Source of the DNA: an uncultured Thiocystis sp.
GTDB lineage: Bacteria; Pseudomonadota; Gammaproteobacteria; Chromatiales; Chromatiaceae
Assembly: GCF_903866365.1 (NCBI RefSeq)
Contig: NZ_CAIPNF010000054.1
Coordinates: 1-59,462 of the forward strand
Direction: 5' to 3'
Length of the DNA: 59,462 nucleotides
Below the pieces are notes generated by a model, which was not told the DNA's origin, ran no database searches, and saw only the letters and a program-made list of their open reading frames with translations. Below, piece after piece: positions 37,183-49,625 of the stretch. The position numbers and the translations under genes were made by a program. Positions within the stretch are counted from its first letter, which is position 1; the number at the start of each line of letters is the position of its first letter.

Positions 37183-38196
37183 TTATTTGAAGAAGGAGTC
37201 GACCGAAAACCCCTCTTTTTCGAGGATATCCCGCAGACGCTTGAGTGCGTCCATCTGGATCTGACGCACGCGCTCGCGAGTGACGCCCAGTTCCTGGGCG
37301 ACGCTCTCTAGCGTCGAATATTCATAACCGTGCAAGCCAAAGCGCCTCTCCACGACTTCACGTTGCTTGTCGTTGAGTTTCCCCAACCAATGTTCAAGAT
37401 TGGCCTGGATATCGGTATCCTGGATATGATCGGACGGATCGCCGGCCGCCTCGTCCTCCAGCATATCCAGCAATGGCTTGTCGGCATCCTTGCTGAAAGG
37501 CGTGTCGACCGAGGAGATGCGCTCGTTCAGCCCCAGCATGCGCTTGACTTCGCCGATGGGCTTGTCGAGCAGGTTAGCGATCTCCTCCGTGGTTGGCTCA
37601 TGATCGAGCCGCTGTCCAAGACTGCGGGCCGCCTTGAGATAGATATTGATCTCCTTGACGACATGAATCGGGAGACGCACCGTGCGGGTCTGATTCATGA
37701 TCGCCCGCTCGATGGTCTGGCGAATCCACCAGGTCGCATAGGTGGAAAAGCGAAACCCACGTTCCGGGTCGAATTTTTCCACGGCTCGGATCAACCCCAG
37801 ATTGCCTTCCTCGATCAGATCGAGCAACGGCAAGCCGCGGTTCAGATAGCGACGGGCGATTTTCACGACGAGCCGCAGATTGCTGACAATCATGCGCGAG
37901 CGCGCGGCATTGTCGCCTCCCTGGGCCAGGCGCGAGAAATAAATTTCCTCCTCGGCGCTCAGGAGTTTGGATTCGCCGATTTCGTTGAGATAGAGCCTGG
38001 TAGCATCGAAATCGCCATCCCCCGAACTGAAACGTTCGCTGGCTGGCGCAATCACATCGACGCTAGGAACATCGACCTCGTCGGGCTCGACCGCCTCGGC
38101 CATGATCGGTTCGGAATCCTCATTGAGCAGCAACAGCGATTCGCTGTCGACTTCGATCGGATTCTCGTTTGCCTCCAGGTCTTCGACGATTGGCAT
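37183..38196 (-). CDS. rpoS: RNA polymerase sigma factor RpoS
   Basis: About 337 residues from the ATG at 38196, which has GGAGG 9 bases upstream; the ATG at 38202 lies too close to that site. Acidic N-terminus, then region 1.2 ([11 protein letters not shown]), region 2 ([26 protein letters not shown], split by function, and [20 protein letters not shown]), region 3 and region 4 ([19 protein letters not shown]). The group-2 sigma length and the neighbouring nlpD mark it as RpoS, not RpoD. It controls stationary-phase and stress genes. It lies 31 bp downstream of nlpD; in relatives a main rpoS promoter sits within nlpD. Confidence 0.95.
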   Translation of the reverse strand: MPIVEDLEANENPIEVDSESLLLLNEDSEPIMAEAVEPDEVDVPSVDVIAPASERFSSGDGDFDATRLYLNEIGESKLLSAEEEIYFSRLAQGGDNAARSRMIVSNLRLVVKIARRYLNRGLPLLDLIEEGNLGLIRAVEKFDPERGFRFSTYATWWIRQTIERAIMNQTRTVRLPIHVVKEINIYLKAARSLGQRLDHEPTTEEIANLLDKPIGEVKRMLGLNERISSVDTPFSKDADKPLLDMLEDEAAGDPSDHIQDTDIQANLEHWLGKLNDKQREVVERRFGLHGYEYSTLESVAQELGVTRERVRQIQMDALKRLRDILEKEGFSVDSFFK

Positions 38197-38227
38197 CCAC
38201 ATCTCCCTCCGTTCATTTAGGACGGGC

Positions 38228-39055
38228 TTAGTTTCGCGGGGGCAGGTAAGCGATCGGGTCGACGGCCGTGCCGTCGCGGCGGACCTCGAAGTGCAGTAAA
38301 TGGGTCCCTTCGGCCCCCTGACCAACCTCCGCCACCGCCTGACCGCGTGTCACGGGATCCCCCTCCTTGACGAACAGCGAGCGGTTGAAGCCGTATGCAC
38401 TTAAATATCGGTCATTATGTTTGATGATAATAAGGTTGCCATAACCCTTGAGTCCACCGCCGCTGTAAACCACCCAACCGTCCGCGCTGGCTCTGACCTG
38501 CTCGCCGGCGCGCCCACCGATACGGATACCCTGGCGGGTCCGGTCGCTGGCTTGGAACCCTTGAAGCAGCGGACCGCTCAAGGGCCATTCCCAAGCGATT
38601 CCGGTTGACTCGGGTCGGCGGCTGGGGGGCTCTGAGCGCGTAGCTCTCGCAACGGCGGCCACGGAGTTCGCGCCACTCTTGCGGGGCGATCCTGGAGTGG
38701 CATCCGGTTTTCCGGTTGGCATCACCGCTTTCTTGGCAATTCGTCCGGGAGTTGCGGACCGTCCGTGAGTTGCGGCATCCGGCGGCGCAACGCGCAGCAA
38801 GGTATCCGCATAGATGAGATAGGGCGACTTGAGTCCATTCCATTTCGCAAGTTTGCGTGCACCGATTCCGAGTCGCTGCGCGACGATGCTCAGACTGTCG
38901 CCCTTGCGCACACGGTAGAAACCGTCGGGCGCCGGCCCCTGCCAATTCCAGCCATACACTGGCGCGGGGGTCGTGGAACTGCAGCCGCCAAGGATGAACG
39001 ACCCCCAGAACACCATCGAAAGGGCAAGCAAAACAAGCCTTTTTTCGACACCCAT
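38228..39055 (-). CDS. nlpD: Lipoprotein NlpD, amidase activator with degenerate LytM domain
   Basis: About 275 residues from the ATG at 39055, giving a lipoprotein signal ending in the lipobox LGGC. A LysM domain (about 48-90, [19 protein letters not shown]) binds peptidoglycan, a basic linker follows, then a LytM/M23 domain (about 165-270). The zinc ligands of active M23 enzymes are missing: the first motif reads RQGIRIGG and the last LLHFEVR where active enzymes have HxxxD and HLH. It should therefore activate an amidase, as NlpD does for AmiC, and amiC is present at 21133. Outer-membrane anchored, periplasmic. No pcm gene lies between it and surE. Confidence 0.93.
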   Translation of the reverse strand: MGVEKRLVLLALSMVFWGSFILGGCSSTTPAPVYGWNWQGPAPDGFYRVRKGDSLSIVAQRLGIGARKLAKWNGLKSPYLIYADTLLRVAPPDAATHGRSATPGRIAKKAVMPTGKPDATPGSPRKSGANSVAAVARATRSEPPSRRPESTGIAWEWPLSGPLLQGFQASDRTRQGIRIGGRAGEQVRASADGWVVYSGGGLKGYGNLIIIKHNDRYLSAYGFNRSLFVKEGDPVTRGQAVAEVGQGAEGTHLLHFEVRRDGTAVDPIAYLPPRN

Positions 39056-39204
39056 GAACCCATTTATCCTGACTGAACCGCGTCTGATCCAGCGGTCATG
39101 CATTGATGGCAATCCGGCCAATGCGTCAAAACCACGCAATCATTCATACGCGCGGTTGCGTTGCGATCAAGAAATCCCCGTCAGCAAAGGCGCGAAACTC
39201 GCCA

Positions 39205-39954
39205 TCACCCGCGTGCCGCCAACCAGTGGCCAAGCGTCTCTAGCGCGGCGTGCCGGGTCAGATCGACCTGTAACGGGGTGATCGACACGAACCCATTGCG
39301 CACGGCATCGAAATCCGTTCCCGGCCCGGCATCCTGCTCCGGCCCCGCGGGTCCAACCCAGTAAATCGTCCGACCGCGGGGATCCCGCGCCATCACCACG
39401 GGCTCTGCCTTGTGTCGATGCCCCAACCGGGTTGCCACGAATCCCTTGAGATCCTCGTAAGGCCGATCCGGCACATTCACATTCAGGATGATGCTCGATT
39501 CCAGCGGATTCACGCAGAGTCGGGAAACCAACTGCACGGCCACTCTGGAGGCCGTCTCAAGGTGCCGGGGCTCATGAGAGGCAATGGACACCGCCATTGA
39601 CGGCAGTCCAAGAAAGCGCCCCTCGGTCGCCGCCGCGACCGTGCCGGAATAGAGCACGTCATCGCCCAGATTTGGTCCATGATTGATCCCCGCGACCACG
39701 AGATCGGGATCGGTTTCGGACAAACCCGTCAGCGCAAGATGGACGCAGTCGGTCGGGGTTCCATCCACCCGGATATATCCATTCGCCATCCGCGTTGCCC
39801 GTAGCGGAAGATCCAGGGTCAGCGAGTTGCTGGCGCCGCTGCGGTCGCGCTCCGGCGCCACCACCACCACCTCACCGAGTTGTTCGAGCGCGTCGGCAAG
39901 CGCAATCAAGCCCGGCGATTGATATCCGTCGTCGTTACTGACAAGGATCTTCAT
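39205..39954 (-). CDS. surE: 5'/3'-nucleotidase SurE
   Basis: 249 residues, full length. The N-terminal metal site [14 protein letters not shown] (Asp8-Asp9) and the Ser in RSGASNSLT are intact, as are [22 protein letters not shown] and the C-terminal ITPLQVDLT. It dephosphorylates nucleoside monophosphates and short polyphosphate, and is linked to stationary-phase survival. It is upstream of nlpD and rpoS on the same strand with a 149-bp gap. In many gammaproteobacteria pcm sits in that gap; here it does not. Confidence 0.96.
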   Translation of the reverse strand: MKILVSNDDGYQSPGLIALADALEQLGEVVVVAPERDRSGASNSLTLDLPLRATRMANGYIRVDGTPTDCVHLALTGLSETDPDLVVAGINHGPNLGDDVLYSGTVAAATEGRFLGLPSMAVSIASHEPRHLETASRVAVQLVSRLCVNPLESSIILNVNVPDRPYEDLKGFVATRLGHRHKAEPVVMARDPRGRTIYWVGPAGPEQDAGPGTDFDAVRNGFVSITPLQVDLTRHAALETLGHWLAARG

Positions 39955-40265
39955 AGAGACGCGACCTGATCAATGCGCGGGGACAATGTCGCGATCATAC
40001 CCAATTGAAGGTCGGCGAGCATCCCGCCCGCGTCGGCAGCCACACACGCTGATATCAGGAAACCGTCAGCCAGAATTTCAACGGAGCAACAGGGTCGGAA
40101 TCGAATCGCCGAGCGTGCGGGATTAGAACGCGACTATCCAACCTCACAACAGGTCAGGACGCTATTCTTCCCATTGGGAAAAGATCCCGGAGCATCGACA
40201 CGCTTCCCGAGCGGCGCCTCACTCCGCGCCACCCTTGAGTTCAAATCATATGGAGCACATCAAAA
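39955..40265. other. Intergenic region between divergent surE and oprB
   Basis: 311 bp between divergent starts. It must contain promoters for both sides. I see no coding potential, no clear palindromic operator, and no convincing -24/-12 or CRP-like site. GGAG lies 10 bases before the oprB ATG. Confidence 0.5.
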
Positions 40266-41573
40266 ATGGCCGACTTTCCACCTCTCAAGCGTGATCTGGC
40301 AACACTGACGATTGCCGTGGCCCTGGCTGCGCCGATGGTCGCGGCGACCGACTTTCCAAATAGCGATTATCTCACCGGCAACTGGGGCGGTGCGCGCGAT
40401 CACTGGAAGGAACAGGGCGTGACCCTCAATCTCGGCTATACCGCCGAGCCGATGGCCAATGTCTCCGGCGGCGAGGTGAAAGGCGGAACCTATGCCGACA
40501 ACCTCGGCCTGGATCTCGGTTTCGACCTGGAGCGCCTCCTGGGCATCGGCGGGACCGACCTGCTGATCAAGGTTTCCAAGCGCGACGGTCTGAGCGTCTC
40601 CGAGCGTTTCGTCGCGCCGTCAGAGGGCGGCAACCTCTTCACCGTCCAGGAACTCTATGGCGGCCAGAACGTCAAGCTCGCCAATGTTCAGTTCAACACC
40701 CGCCTGCTCGACGACCGACTCAACCTCGCCTATGGGCGTCTGATCGCGAACGACGACTTTCTGCGTTCGCCGCTCTACTGTCAGTTCCTCAACAACTCCT
40801 TCTGCGGCAGTCCCAAACCAGTGTTCCTGCAGAATCCCTTCACCTTCACCGCTTATCCGCTGGCGACCTGGGGCGCGCGGGCGCGCTATGATACTCCGGC
40901 GAGACGCTGGACCATTCAGGCGGCCCTCTACGACGGCGACCCCGAAGGCAAGGAGGGCGACCCGACGAGTCCCAGCCACAACGATCACGGCACCAGTTGG
41001 GGCTTCGGCGACAACGGTGTGACCCTGGCAGGCGAGATTCACTATCACGTCAACCGCGATTCCAAGGATGCCTTGCCGGGGGTCTATAAGATCGGCGGCT
41101 ACTACATGACCGGCGAATTTCAGAACGTTGGGCGGCTCGACAACGCCACCGAAACGGGCAACGCCATGGGCTGGGTGCTGGCGGACCAGATGCTCTACCG
41201 CGAGAGCGCCGGCGCCGATCGCGGACTCTCGGGCTTCGGGGCGGTCGTCTTCAGCCTGACCGACGACGTCAATCCCATGACCTGGTACGTCAACACCGGC
41301 CTGATCTATGAAGGACTCTTCCGCGCGCGTCCCAGGGACACCACGGGGCTGGCGATCACCAGCGGCTGGTTCGGCGACCGCGTCAATGTGGCGCGCAACG
41401 CCCAGGATTTGGCCAAAAAGGATTACGAGGCGGTGATCGAGCTGAATCACAAGTTCGTGCTGGGCCACGGCATCGCCATTCAGCCGGATCTTCAGTATGT
41501 TATCCGCCCGGCGGCGACCGGCGACATCGACAACGCACTGGTCATCGGCGCCAAGGTGAGCGTGCAATTCTGA
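40266..41573 (+). CDS. oprB: Carbohydrate-selective porin, OprB family
   Basis: 435 residues. N-terminal signal peptide (about 1-27, ending VAAT), then the OprB start pattern LTGNWGGARDHWKEQGVTLNLGY. Amphipathic beta-strands run to a C-terminal aromatic residue (KVSVQF), typical of outer-membrane barrels. Family segments such as NLFTVQELYGGQN and LAYGRLIANDDF are present. It should let sugars across the outer membrane for the PTS encoded directly downstream (24 bp), so the three genes are very probably one operon. Confidence 0.92.
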   Translation: MADFPPLKRDLATLTIAVALAAPMVAATDFPNSDYLTGNWGGARDHWKEQGVTLNLGYTAEPMANVSGGEVKGGTYADNLGLDLGFDLERLLGIGGTDLLIKVSKRDGLSVSERFVAPSEGGNLFTVQELYGGQNVKLANVQFNTRLLDDRLNLAYGRLIANDDFLRSPLYCQFLNNSFCGSPKPVFLQNPFTFTAYPLATWGARARYDTPARRWTIQAALYDGDPEGKEGDPTSPSHNDHGTSWGFGDNGVTLAGEIHYHVNRDSKDALPGVYKIGGYYMTGEFQNVGRLDNATETGNAMGWVLADQMLYRESAGADRGLSGFGAVVFSLTDDVNPMTWYVNTGLIYEGLFRARPRDTTGLAITSGWFGDRVNVARNAQDLAKKDYEAVIELNHKFVLGHGIAIQPDLQYVIRPAATGDIDNALVIGAKVSVQF

Positions 41574-41597
41574 TCGTCCATCCACAGGAGAAACGCA

Positions 41598-44129
41598 GTG
41601 CTGACACTTGAGCTTCGCGCGCCCCTGGACGGGATCATCCTTCCACTCGAACAGGTTCCGGACCCGGTCTTTTCACAGAAAATGGTCGGCGATGGACTGT
41701 CGATCGACCCCCTGAGTCAGGTGCTCACGGCGCCCTGTCCGGGGACGATCAGCCAGATCCATCACGCCGGCCATGCCGTGACCCTGACCACCGGCGAAGG
41801 GGTCGAGATCCTGATGCACATCGGTCTGGATACCGTGACGCTGAAGGGCGAGGGTTTCACCCCAAAGGTCAAGCTGGGACAGCAGGTCGCCACGGGCGAT
41901 GCGCTGATCGCCTTCGACGCCGACTTCCTGGCCACCCGCGCCAAGAGCCTTCTAACCCTGATGATCGTGACCAATGGCGAATCGGTCGTCGACATGGTCC
42001 AGGCCAGCGGACGGGTGCGGGGCGGTCAGGATCCCTGTCTGACGCTGACCCTGGCGGAAGGCGCCGGCGCCGCCGCCGAGATCGCGGGCAAGCGCGTGAC
42101 CTCCGACGCGATCCTGATCCCCAACCCAACCGGCCTGCATGCCCGTCCGGCCGCCGTGCTCGCCAACCTGTCCAAAGGGTTCGCGTCCAAAATTCTGCTC
42201 CAGCGCGGCGACGATCAGGCCAACGCCAAGAGCGTCACCTCCATCATGGGGCTCGAAATCGCCCTGGGGGACAAGGTGGTGCTGATCGCGGAGGGTCCGG
42301 ATTCCCAGGCGGCCATCGACGCCCTGGCGCCGGAGCTGGCCGCCGGACTCGGTGACGAGGGCAGTCGGCCCGCCCCGGCCCCGGCCACCACCGAACCCGA
42401 TCCGGCCAAGGCCCCGGCCCCAAGGCCGCTGTCGGACGATCCGAATCTGTTGCTGGGCGTGGCCGCGTCTCCCGGTCTGGGGGTCGGCAAGGTCTACCAA
42501 TTGCGCCGCGAGGAGATCCAGGTTCCCGAGACTGGCGACACCGACCCGCGCCAGGAGCGGCGCAGGCTCGAAGACGCACTCGACCGGGGCAAGAATGAGC
42601 TGGAGGCGTTGCAGACCGAACTGAAGGCGCAGTCGGACGCCAAGAAGGCGGCCATCTTCGCCGCGCATCAGGAACTGCTGGGCGATCCGGATCTGATCGA
42701 CATCGCCGAGAGTGCCATCGCCAAGGGCAAGGGCGCGGCCTTCGCCTGGCAGCGCGCCTACACGACCCATGCCGAGCGTCTGTCCAGGCTCAAAAACGAG
42801 GTCATGGCCGGTCGCGCCGCCGATCTGCGCGATGTGGGCCGACGCGTCCTTGGCCTCCTCACCGGCCAACCGGTCGAGGAGCCGAAAATCCCCGCCGGTT
42901 CCATCCTGATCGCCGAGGAGCTGACCCCGTCGGACACAGCCCAGCTCAACCCGGCGGAGGTGCTGGGCTTCGCCACCGTGAGTGGCGGAGCGACCTCGCA
43001 TGTCGCCATCCTGGCCCGAGCGCTCGACATCCCCGCCGTGGCCGGGATCGAACCCCGCGCGCTCGATCTGCCGAATGGTTCGGAGGTGATCCTGGACGGC
43101 GGCCGGGGCCATCTGCGCATCAATCCCGAGCCGGCGGAGATCGACCGCATCGTCTTAGCCAAAACGCGCATCGCCGCGAAAAAGGCCGCCGATCTGGCCG
43201 CCGCCTTCGAGCCGGCGACCACCAGCGACGGTCACAACATCGAAGTCGTGGCCAACATCGGCGGGCTCGAGGACGCGCGCAAGGGCATGACCCTGGGGGC
43301 CGAAGGGGTCGGACTCCTGCGCTCCGAGTTTCTCTATCTCGACCGCTCCACCGCCCCGACGGAGGACGAACAGACCCAGATCTACAGCGATATTTCGGCG
43401 GCACTGAACGGCCATCCGCTGATCATCCGCACCCTGGACGTGGGCGGCGACAAGCCGCTGGCCTATCTGCCGATGCCCAGGGAAGAAAACCCCATGCTCG
43501 GTATTCGCGGGGTACGGATCGGACTCGACCGCCCGGAGATCCTGCGTACCCAGGTTCGCGCCATCCTGCGGGCCGGCAAGACCGGGATCATCCGCATGAT
43601 GTTCCCCATGATTGCGACCCTGGACGAGATCCGCTCGGTCAAGGGGTTGGTGGAAGAAGAACGGGCCAAGCTCCCGGACGCCGGCGACGTTGAGCTGGGC
43701 ATCATGGTCGAGGTGCCATCGACCGCCGTGCTGGCGCGGCAGTTCGCCCGCGAGGTGAGTTTCTTCTCCATTGGCACCAACGACCTGACCCAGTACGGGC
43801 TCGCCATGGATCGCGGGCACCCCAAGCTCGGCGCCAAGGCCGATGCCATGAACCCGGCGATTCTGCGGTTGATCGCGCTCACGGTCGAAGGCGCGCAGGC
43901 CGAGGGCAAATGGGTGGGCGTCTGTGGCGGCATGGCGAGCGATCCGCAGGCGGTGCCGATCCTGATCGGACTCGGGGTGAAAGAACTCTCGGTCAGCGTC
44001 CCGGCGATCCCGGCCATCAAGGCCGCGGTCCGCGCGCGCACCTTCGCCGAGTGCCAGACCCTCGCCCAACAGGCACTGGCTCAGGGGACCGCCGCCGAGG
44101 TGCGCGCCCTGGTCCAGAGCGATGACTGA
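41598..44129 (+). CDS. Fused PTS phosphotransfer protein (EIIA-HPr-Enzyme I)
   Basis: 843 residues that carry the whole soluble phosphorelay. EIIA(Glc)-type domain at 1-150 with the two site histidines in GHAVTL (59) and LMHIGLDTV (74). HPr domain at about 167-250 with His181 in TGLHARPAA and Ser212 in AKSVTSIMG. Enzyme I at about 285-840 with the phospho-His near 468 in [12 protein letters not shown] and the PEP-binding barrel ([26 protein letters not shown]). It takes phosphate from PEP and hands it to the permease downstream. The domain order matches FruB/NagF-like multiphosphoryl transfer proteins. The GTG start at 41598 has AGGAG 7 bases upstream. It overlaps or abuts the permease gene. 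Confidence 0.95.
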   Translation: MLTLELRAPLDGIILPLEQVPDPVFSQKMVGDGLSIDPLSQVLTAPCPGTISQIHHAGHAVTLTTGEGVEILMHIGLDTVTLKGEGFTPKVKLGQQVATGDALIAFDADFLATRAKSLLTLMIVTNGESVVDMVQASGRVRGGQDPCLTLTLAEGAGAAAEIAGKRVTSDAILIPNPTGLHARPAAVLANLSKGFASKILLQRGDDQANAKSVTSIMGLEIALGDKVVLIAEGPDSQAAIDALAPELAAGLGDEGSRPAPAPATTEPDPAKAPAPRPLSDDPNLLLGVAASPGLGVGKVYQLRREEIQVPETGDTDPRQERRRLEDALDRGKNELEALQTELKAQSDAKKAAIFAAHQELLGDPDLIDIAESAIAKGKGAAFAWQRAYTTHAERLSRLKNEVMAGRAADLRDVGRRVLGLLTGQPVEEPKIPAGSILIAEELTPSDTAQLNPAEVLGFATVSGGATSHVAILARALDIPAVAGIEPRALDLPNGSEVILDGGRGHLRINPEPAEIDRIVLAKTRIAAKKAADLAAAFEPATTSDGHNIEVVANIGGLEDARKGMTLGAEGVGLLRSEFLYLDRSTAPTEDEQTQIYSDISAALNGHPLIIRTLDVGGDKPLAYLPMPREENPMLGIRGVRIGLDRPEILRTQVRAILRAGKTGIIRMMFPMIATLDEIRSVKGLVEEERAKLPDAGDVELGIMVEVPSTAVLARQFAREVSFFSIGTNDLTQYGLAMDRGHPKLGAKADAMNPAILRLIALTVEGAQAEGKWVGVCGGMASDPQAVPILIGLGVKELSVSVPAIPAIKAAVRARTFAECQTLAQQALAQGTAAEVRALVQSDD

Positions 44130-44151
44130 GCCGACCACGGGAGACGCAACC

Positions 44152-46233
44152 ATGAGCATTTCATCCGTTTGGGGCACGACCTTCGGTGGTCTGCAAAAGA
44201 TCGGCAAGGCACTGATGCTGCCGGTGTCGGTGCTGCCGGTCGCCGGCATCCTGCTCGGCGTCGGGGCTTCCATCGCCCGCGAGGCAGGCACCCCCTGGGT
44301 CGCCGAGATCGGGCGGGTCATGTCCGCCTCCGGCGACGCCATCTTCATGATCCTGCCGCTGATCTTCGCCATCGGCGTGGTCCTGGGTTTCACCAAGAAC
44401 GACGGCGTGGCGGCACTTGCGGCCACTGTCGGCTACTTTGTCATGCTGGCGGCGCTGGGCGTCATCGGTCTGCAATTCATCGGTCTGACGGCCCCCGTCG
44501 AACCGCTGCGGATCAGCGGCGAGGCGGGCAAGGCGATCTATGTCGAGTACGACAGCGAGCGAGCGCGCTTCCAGTGTCTCGACAAGGATGGGCGAACGCT
44601 GGAGAAACTCAGGGCCGATGAGGTCAAGGACGAGACGCTGGTCTGCGACGGCGCGCGCGTGCCCTTCGCACTCCAGTCTGGCATGGGCGAGCAAGGCGCC
44701 ATCGCGCTCTATGACGCGGGCCGGGGCGAGATGGTCGCCTTTCCGCCGGCCAAGAGCCGCGCCGAGATCAAGAAGATCTTTGGCATCGAGTCCATCGACA
44801 CCGGCGTCTTCGGCGGCATCCTCATCGGGCTGATCGCCGCTTTCCTGTTCAACCGCTACTACCGCATCTCGCTCCCGCCCTATCTCGGATTCTTCGCCGG
44901 CAAGCGCTTCGTGCCGATCGTCGTCTCCTTCGCGGCGATCGGGCTGGCGGCGGTCCTCGCCGTCATCTGGCCGCCGATCGGCGCGGCCATCCGCGATTTC
45001 GGCGACTGGGCGGCCTACGGCAATCCGGCGGCGGCGGTCACAATCTACGGTGTGGTGGAACGCATGCTGCTGCCCTTCGGCCTGCATCACATCTGGAACG
45101 TGCCCTTCTTTTTCGAGGTCGGCACCTATGTCGATCCGGAGACCGGCAAGACCGTCCACGGGGTCATCAGCCGCTTTTTCGCGGGCGACTACGAGGCGGG
45201 CATCCTGGGCGGCGGTTTCGTCTTCAAGATGTTCGGCCTGCCCGCCGCCGCCTTCGCCATCTACCAGTGCGCCAAGCCCGAGAACAAGGCGCGGGTCGCC
45301 GGCATCATGGGCTCCGCCGCACTGACCGCCTTCCTGACCGGCATCACCGAGCCGCTGGAGTTCGCCTTCCTGTTCGTCGCGCCGCTGCTGTACGTGGTCC
45401 ATGCCGTGCTGGTGGGCGTGGCCTATCTCGTCACCTATCTGCTCGACGCCCGTCTGGGCTACAGCTTCAGCCACGGCTTCATCGACTATGCGCTCTACTA
45501 CGTCAACGACATCCGGCCCTGGGTGGTGCTGATCCTGGGACCGATCTTCGCCGCCGTCTACTATGTCATCTTCCGCGTGCTGATCCTGAAGTTCGATCTC
45601 AAGACACCGGGGCGCGAGACGGAAACCCCAGAGATGGCCGATATCAAGTCCGTCATCGCGGACGACTTCACCAAGGAGCTGGTGCTTGGCTTCGGCGGCA
45701 AGAGCAACATCCTAGGACTCGACGCCTGTATCACTCGGCTACGGGTGGAAGTCGCCGACATGGGCAAGGCCAATCCGGGCAAGCTCAAGGCACTGGGCGC
45801 GGCCGGCGTGGTCACGGTCGGAAATAATCTTCAGGCCATCTTCGGACCCAAATCGGACAACCTGAAGACCGACATGGAGGAGTATCTGAGCACCGCCGGA
45901 CCCGAGGCCGAGCTGCCGGAGGGCGCCGCCGCGCCGCAGGTGCGCTACAAGAGCGATGACCTCAAGCCGCGTCATCGCGATCCCCTGGCGCCCCAGCACG
46001 CCCGCGCCATCCTGGCCGGCCTGGGCGGGCGCGAGAACGTCCAGGTCGCCGAAGCCTGCGCCGAGACCCGCGTGCGCGTCAGGGTCGGCGACGGCGCGAC
46101 GCTCGACGAGCCTGCACTGGAAGCGGCGGGTGTCCAGGGCATCCTGCGGCTGCCGGACAACGTCCTGCATCTGCTGGTCGGCTTGAATGCCGATCAGTAC
46201 GCGGCGGAGATGAAGGCCGCCATGGCGGGGTGA
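44152..46233 (+). CDS. PtsG-type glucose-family PTS permease (EIIC-EIIB plus an extra EIIB-like domain)
   Basis: 693 residues from the ATG at 44152 (GGGAG 8 bases before it). A start at 44122 overlapping the previous stop is also possible. The EIIC part has family segments [62 protein letters not shown] and FSHGFIDY. An extra charged segment of about 95 residues (about 115-212) interrupts EIIC compared with E. coli PtsG. EIIB follows (about 505-580) with the phospho-Cys in [12 protein letters not shown]. After a linker comes a second EIIB-like domain (about 612-693) whose Cys lies in [11 protein letters not shown]. Substrate is a glucose-type sugar, exact one unknown. A near copy of the last domain is at 53445. 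Confidence 0.92.
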   Translation: MSISSVWGTTFGGLQKIGKALMLPVSVLPVAGILLGVGASIAREAGTPWVAEIGRVMSASGDAIFMILPLIFAIGVVLGFTKNDGVAALAATVGYFVMLAALGVIGLQFIGLTAPVEPLRISGEAGKAIYVEYDSERARFQCLDKDGRTLEKLRADEVKDETLVCDGARVPFALQSGMGEQGAIALYDAGRGEMVAFPPAKSRAEIKKIFGIESIDTGVFGGILIGLIAAFLFNRYYRISLPPYLGFFAGKRFVPIVVSFAAIGLAAVLAVIWPPIGAAIRDFGDWAAYGNPAAAVTIYGVVERMLLPFGLHHIWNVPFFFEVGTYVDPETGKTVHGVISRFFAGDYEAGILGGGFVFKMFGLPAAAFAIYQCAKPENKARVAGIMGSAALTAFLTGITEPLEFAFLFVAPLLYVVHAVLVGVAYLVTYLLDARLGYSFSHGFIDYALYYVNDIRPWVVLILGPIFAAVYYVIFRVLILKFDLKTPGRETETPEMADIKSVIADDFTKELVLGFGGKSNILGLDACITRLRVEVADMGKANPGKLKALGAAGVVTVGNNLQAIFGPKSDNLKTDMEEYLSTAGPEAELPEGAAAPQVRYKSDDLKPRHRDPLAPQHARAILAGLGGRENVQVAEACAETRVRVRVGDGATLDEPALEAAGVQGILRLPDNVLHLLVGLNADQYAAEMKAAMAG
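45988..46233 (+). repeat. Left copy of a 246-bp direct repeat (EIIB-like domain)
   Basis: This 3' end of the permease gene matches 53502-53747 with no gaps and 21 mismatches by hand count (about 91% identity). Both copies finish exactly at a stop codon. The island 46234-53444 lies between them. Confidence 0.9.
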
Positions 46234-46256
46234 GTGGAAGGGTCGTGCGCGAAGGC

Positions 46257-46279
46257 CGTCAGGGCTGGACGCCCTGACG
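46257..46279 (+). terminator. Hairpin after the PTS permease gene
   Basis: A 9-bp stem CGTCAGGGC (46257-46265) pairs with GCCCTGACG (46271-46279), 5-base loop. Only a weak T-rich stretch (TATTAT) follows. It probably ends or attenuates the PTS operon before the regulator gene at 46292. Confidence 0.5.
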
Positions 46280-46291
46280 TATTATCCGGTC

Positions 46292-47806
<1,515 letters not shown>

Positions 47807-47822
47807 TGGCACGACTTCTGCT
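47807..47822 (+). promoter_or_regulatory. Sigma-54 (-24/-12) promoter of the ATPase cassette
   Basis: TGGCACGACTTCTGCT matches the consensus TGGCACG-N4-TTGC(A/T) at every fixed position but one (C for the first T of the -12 box). The GG and GC elements have the required spacing. Transcription would start near 47833, about 65 bases before the ATG at 47898. It directly follows the stop of the sigma-54 activator gene. Confidence 0.8.
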
Positions 47823-47897
47823 GTAAGCTGGCCAAAGCAAGCATCCGACACTGATACGATCAAGCGCTGAGAGCGACGATCAACAACGGACACCATC

Positions 47898-49625
47898 ATG
47901 ATTCTCAAGGCCCTCACCCTCGAAAACTTCAAAGGCATCCGCGAGCCGGTGCGGATCGAGTTTGCGCCACTGACTCTTCTCTTTGGACCGAATTCCTCAG
48001 GCAAGAGCACGATCATCAAGGCGCTTCAATTGACAAACACGATTCTAGATCGACCTGGTTTAGACCCGTTCGATCTCGCAGCGCGGCGGGGCCTTGAATT
48101 GGGAAGTTTTCGAGATTGCGTTAATGATCGTGATCTAAGTAAGACTATTCGTTTTACATTCGAAATGGAGCTGCCTGCTGCCCAGCTAAGTCATGATCTT
48201 GAGGGTTACTTTGATCGCGCTTGCGAACAATTCTATGCATTCAGTTCTCATAATGCCGTACCGGCGGAAAGTCTTTCTGGAATCAAGACCGCGACAATCT
48301 CATTCGGCATTCGTTACGACACATCCAGGTCAATGGCGTATATCTCGGATTATCGATCTTCTCTGAACGGGGTTCTATTTGGAAATATTACATACTCACC
48401 ATCGGATGATCAAGCGCAGGTTTCTTTCTTGAACTTCTGTCATCCTTTAATGATTAACGTCGATCCTCAGTACGTAACGCTGTCTGCTGGCAATGAAACT
48501 GGATACGATGCCTGGCTAAAAGATGCGGATCTCGACGGCAATGTATCTCCTGAGGAATACGCGGGGGATAATTCCAACACCGCGCTTGAGGATTTCGTTA
48601 CAGAGAATAATGAAGCGCCTTGGGATGGAAAGCCGTTTCCGTTCGGAATAGTAGATCAGAAGAGCGCAATCAGAGATGCAGATTCAAGAATGCGTTTAGC
48701 AGTGAGAAAAAGCTTGCCTAGATTGGCTGATGACTCTGACTTGGAGATGATCCGATATCAGATTGCGTGCATCATCATTACTGATGGTCTTTTTACCCCA
48801 CTGGCAACATTAAATGATCTCCTGAATCACTCGGCTTTTCTTGGCCCCCTCCGCGACATACCATCGAGGCAGAGGGGTTTTCAACCATTTCAGTCATCTG
48901 GAGTCGAGACACTTTGGTCTAATGGCAAAGTAGCTTGGGAAGTTATCAAAAACGCCAGCGATGAATTTATTTCAGATGTGAACGCGTGGTTATCTCGACC
49001 TGATCGCCTTGACTCTGGTTACAGTATAGATGTCGTCAAGTATCGCGATATTCCTGTCGATCATCCAATCATGAGTCTGATCGAATCAGAGACAGATGTA
49101 CGAGCAAAGGCGGAAATAGCACTCGCAGACATTCCGGTCCATTCGCGAGTCGTCCTTAGAGATAAACATTCTGGCGCCGAACTTTCTTTGCACGATGTCG
49201 GCGTCGGTCTTTCTCAGTTACTGCCGGTCATTGTTGCTGCTCTCTATCATGAATCGGGCTCCATCACTGGGGAGCACTGGGTCAGCATCGAACAGCCTGA
49301 GCTTCATTTGCATCCGGCACTTCAGGTAAGAATGGCGGATCTGTTCATTTCGCAGGCTCAAGATCGAAAGAAGGTATTCTTGCTTGAAACCCACAGCGAG
49401 CACCTGATGCTCAGGGTGATGAGGCGCATGCGAGAAACCTTCTCGGGGCGGCAAATCGGGCCGCTGGCGGTGAAGCCTACTGACGTTTCCGTTCTGTTCG
49501 TGGAACGCATCAGCGACCGCACTGTCGTTCGACAGATGCCCCTGAACGAGGCAGGGGAACTGGTCAAGGCTTGGCCGGGCGGCTTCTTCGAAGAAGGTTT
49601 GCGGGAGCAGTTCGGAGATGATTGA
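47898..49625 (+). CDS. AAA ATPase with C-terminal DUF3696-type motif (SMC/OLD-like)
   Basis: 575 residues. Starts as an ABC/SMC-type head: ILKALTLENFKGI and Walker A LLFGPNSSGKST near residue 30. The C-terminal half has a signature-like VGVGLSQLLPVIVAAL, Walker B WVSIEQPELHLHP near 455 and the switch His in LLETHSEHLMLR. The end, AWPGGFFEEGLREQF, is the DUF3696 pattern of such ATPases. There is no Toprim domain, so it is not a classical OLD nuclease. Relatives occur as the ATPase of two-gene anti-phage modules. It is clearly AT-richer than the host genes and uses host-rare codons, so it was probably transferred. It overlaps the next gene by 8 bases. Expected to be driven by the promoter at 47807. 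Confidence 0.85.
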   Translation: MILKALTLENFKGIREPVRIEFAPLTLLFGPNSSGKSTIIKALQLTNTILDRPGLDPFDLAARRGLELGSFRDCVNDRDLSKTIRFTFEMELPAAQLSHDLEGYFDRACEQFYAFSSHNAVPAESLSGIKTATISFGIRYDTSRSMAYISDYRSSLNGVLFGNITYSPSDDQAQVSFLNFCHPLMINVDPQYVTLSAGNETGYDAWLKDADLDGNVSPEEYAGDNSNTALEDFVTENNEAPWDGKPFPFGIVDQKSAIRDADSRMRLAVRKSLPRLADDSDLEMIRYQIACIIITDGLFTPLATLNDLLNHSAFLGPLRDIPSRQRGFQPFQSSGVETLWSNGKVAWEVIKNASDEFISDVNAWLSRPDRLDSGYSIDVVKYRDIPVDHPIMSLIESETDVRAKAEIALADIPVHSRVVLRDKHSGAELSLHDVGVGLSQLLPVIVAALYHESGSITGEHWVSIEQPELHLHPALQVRMADLFISQAQDRKKVFLLETHSEHLMLRVMRRMRETFSGRQIGPLAVKPTDVSVLFVERISDRTVVRQMPLNEAGELVKAWPGGFFEEGLREQFGDD

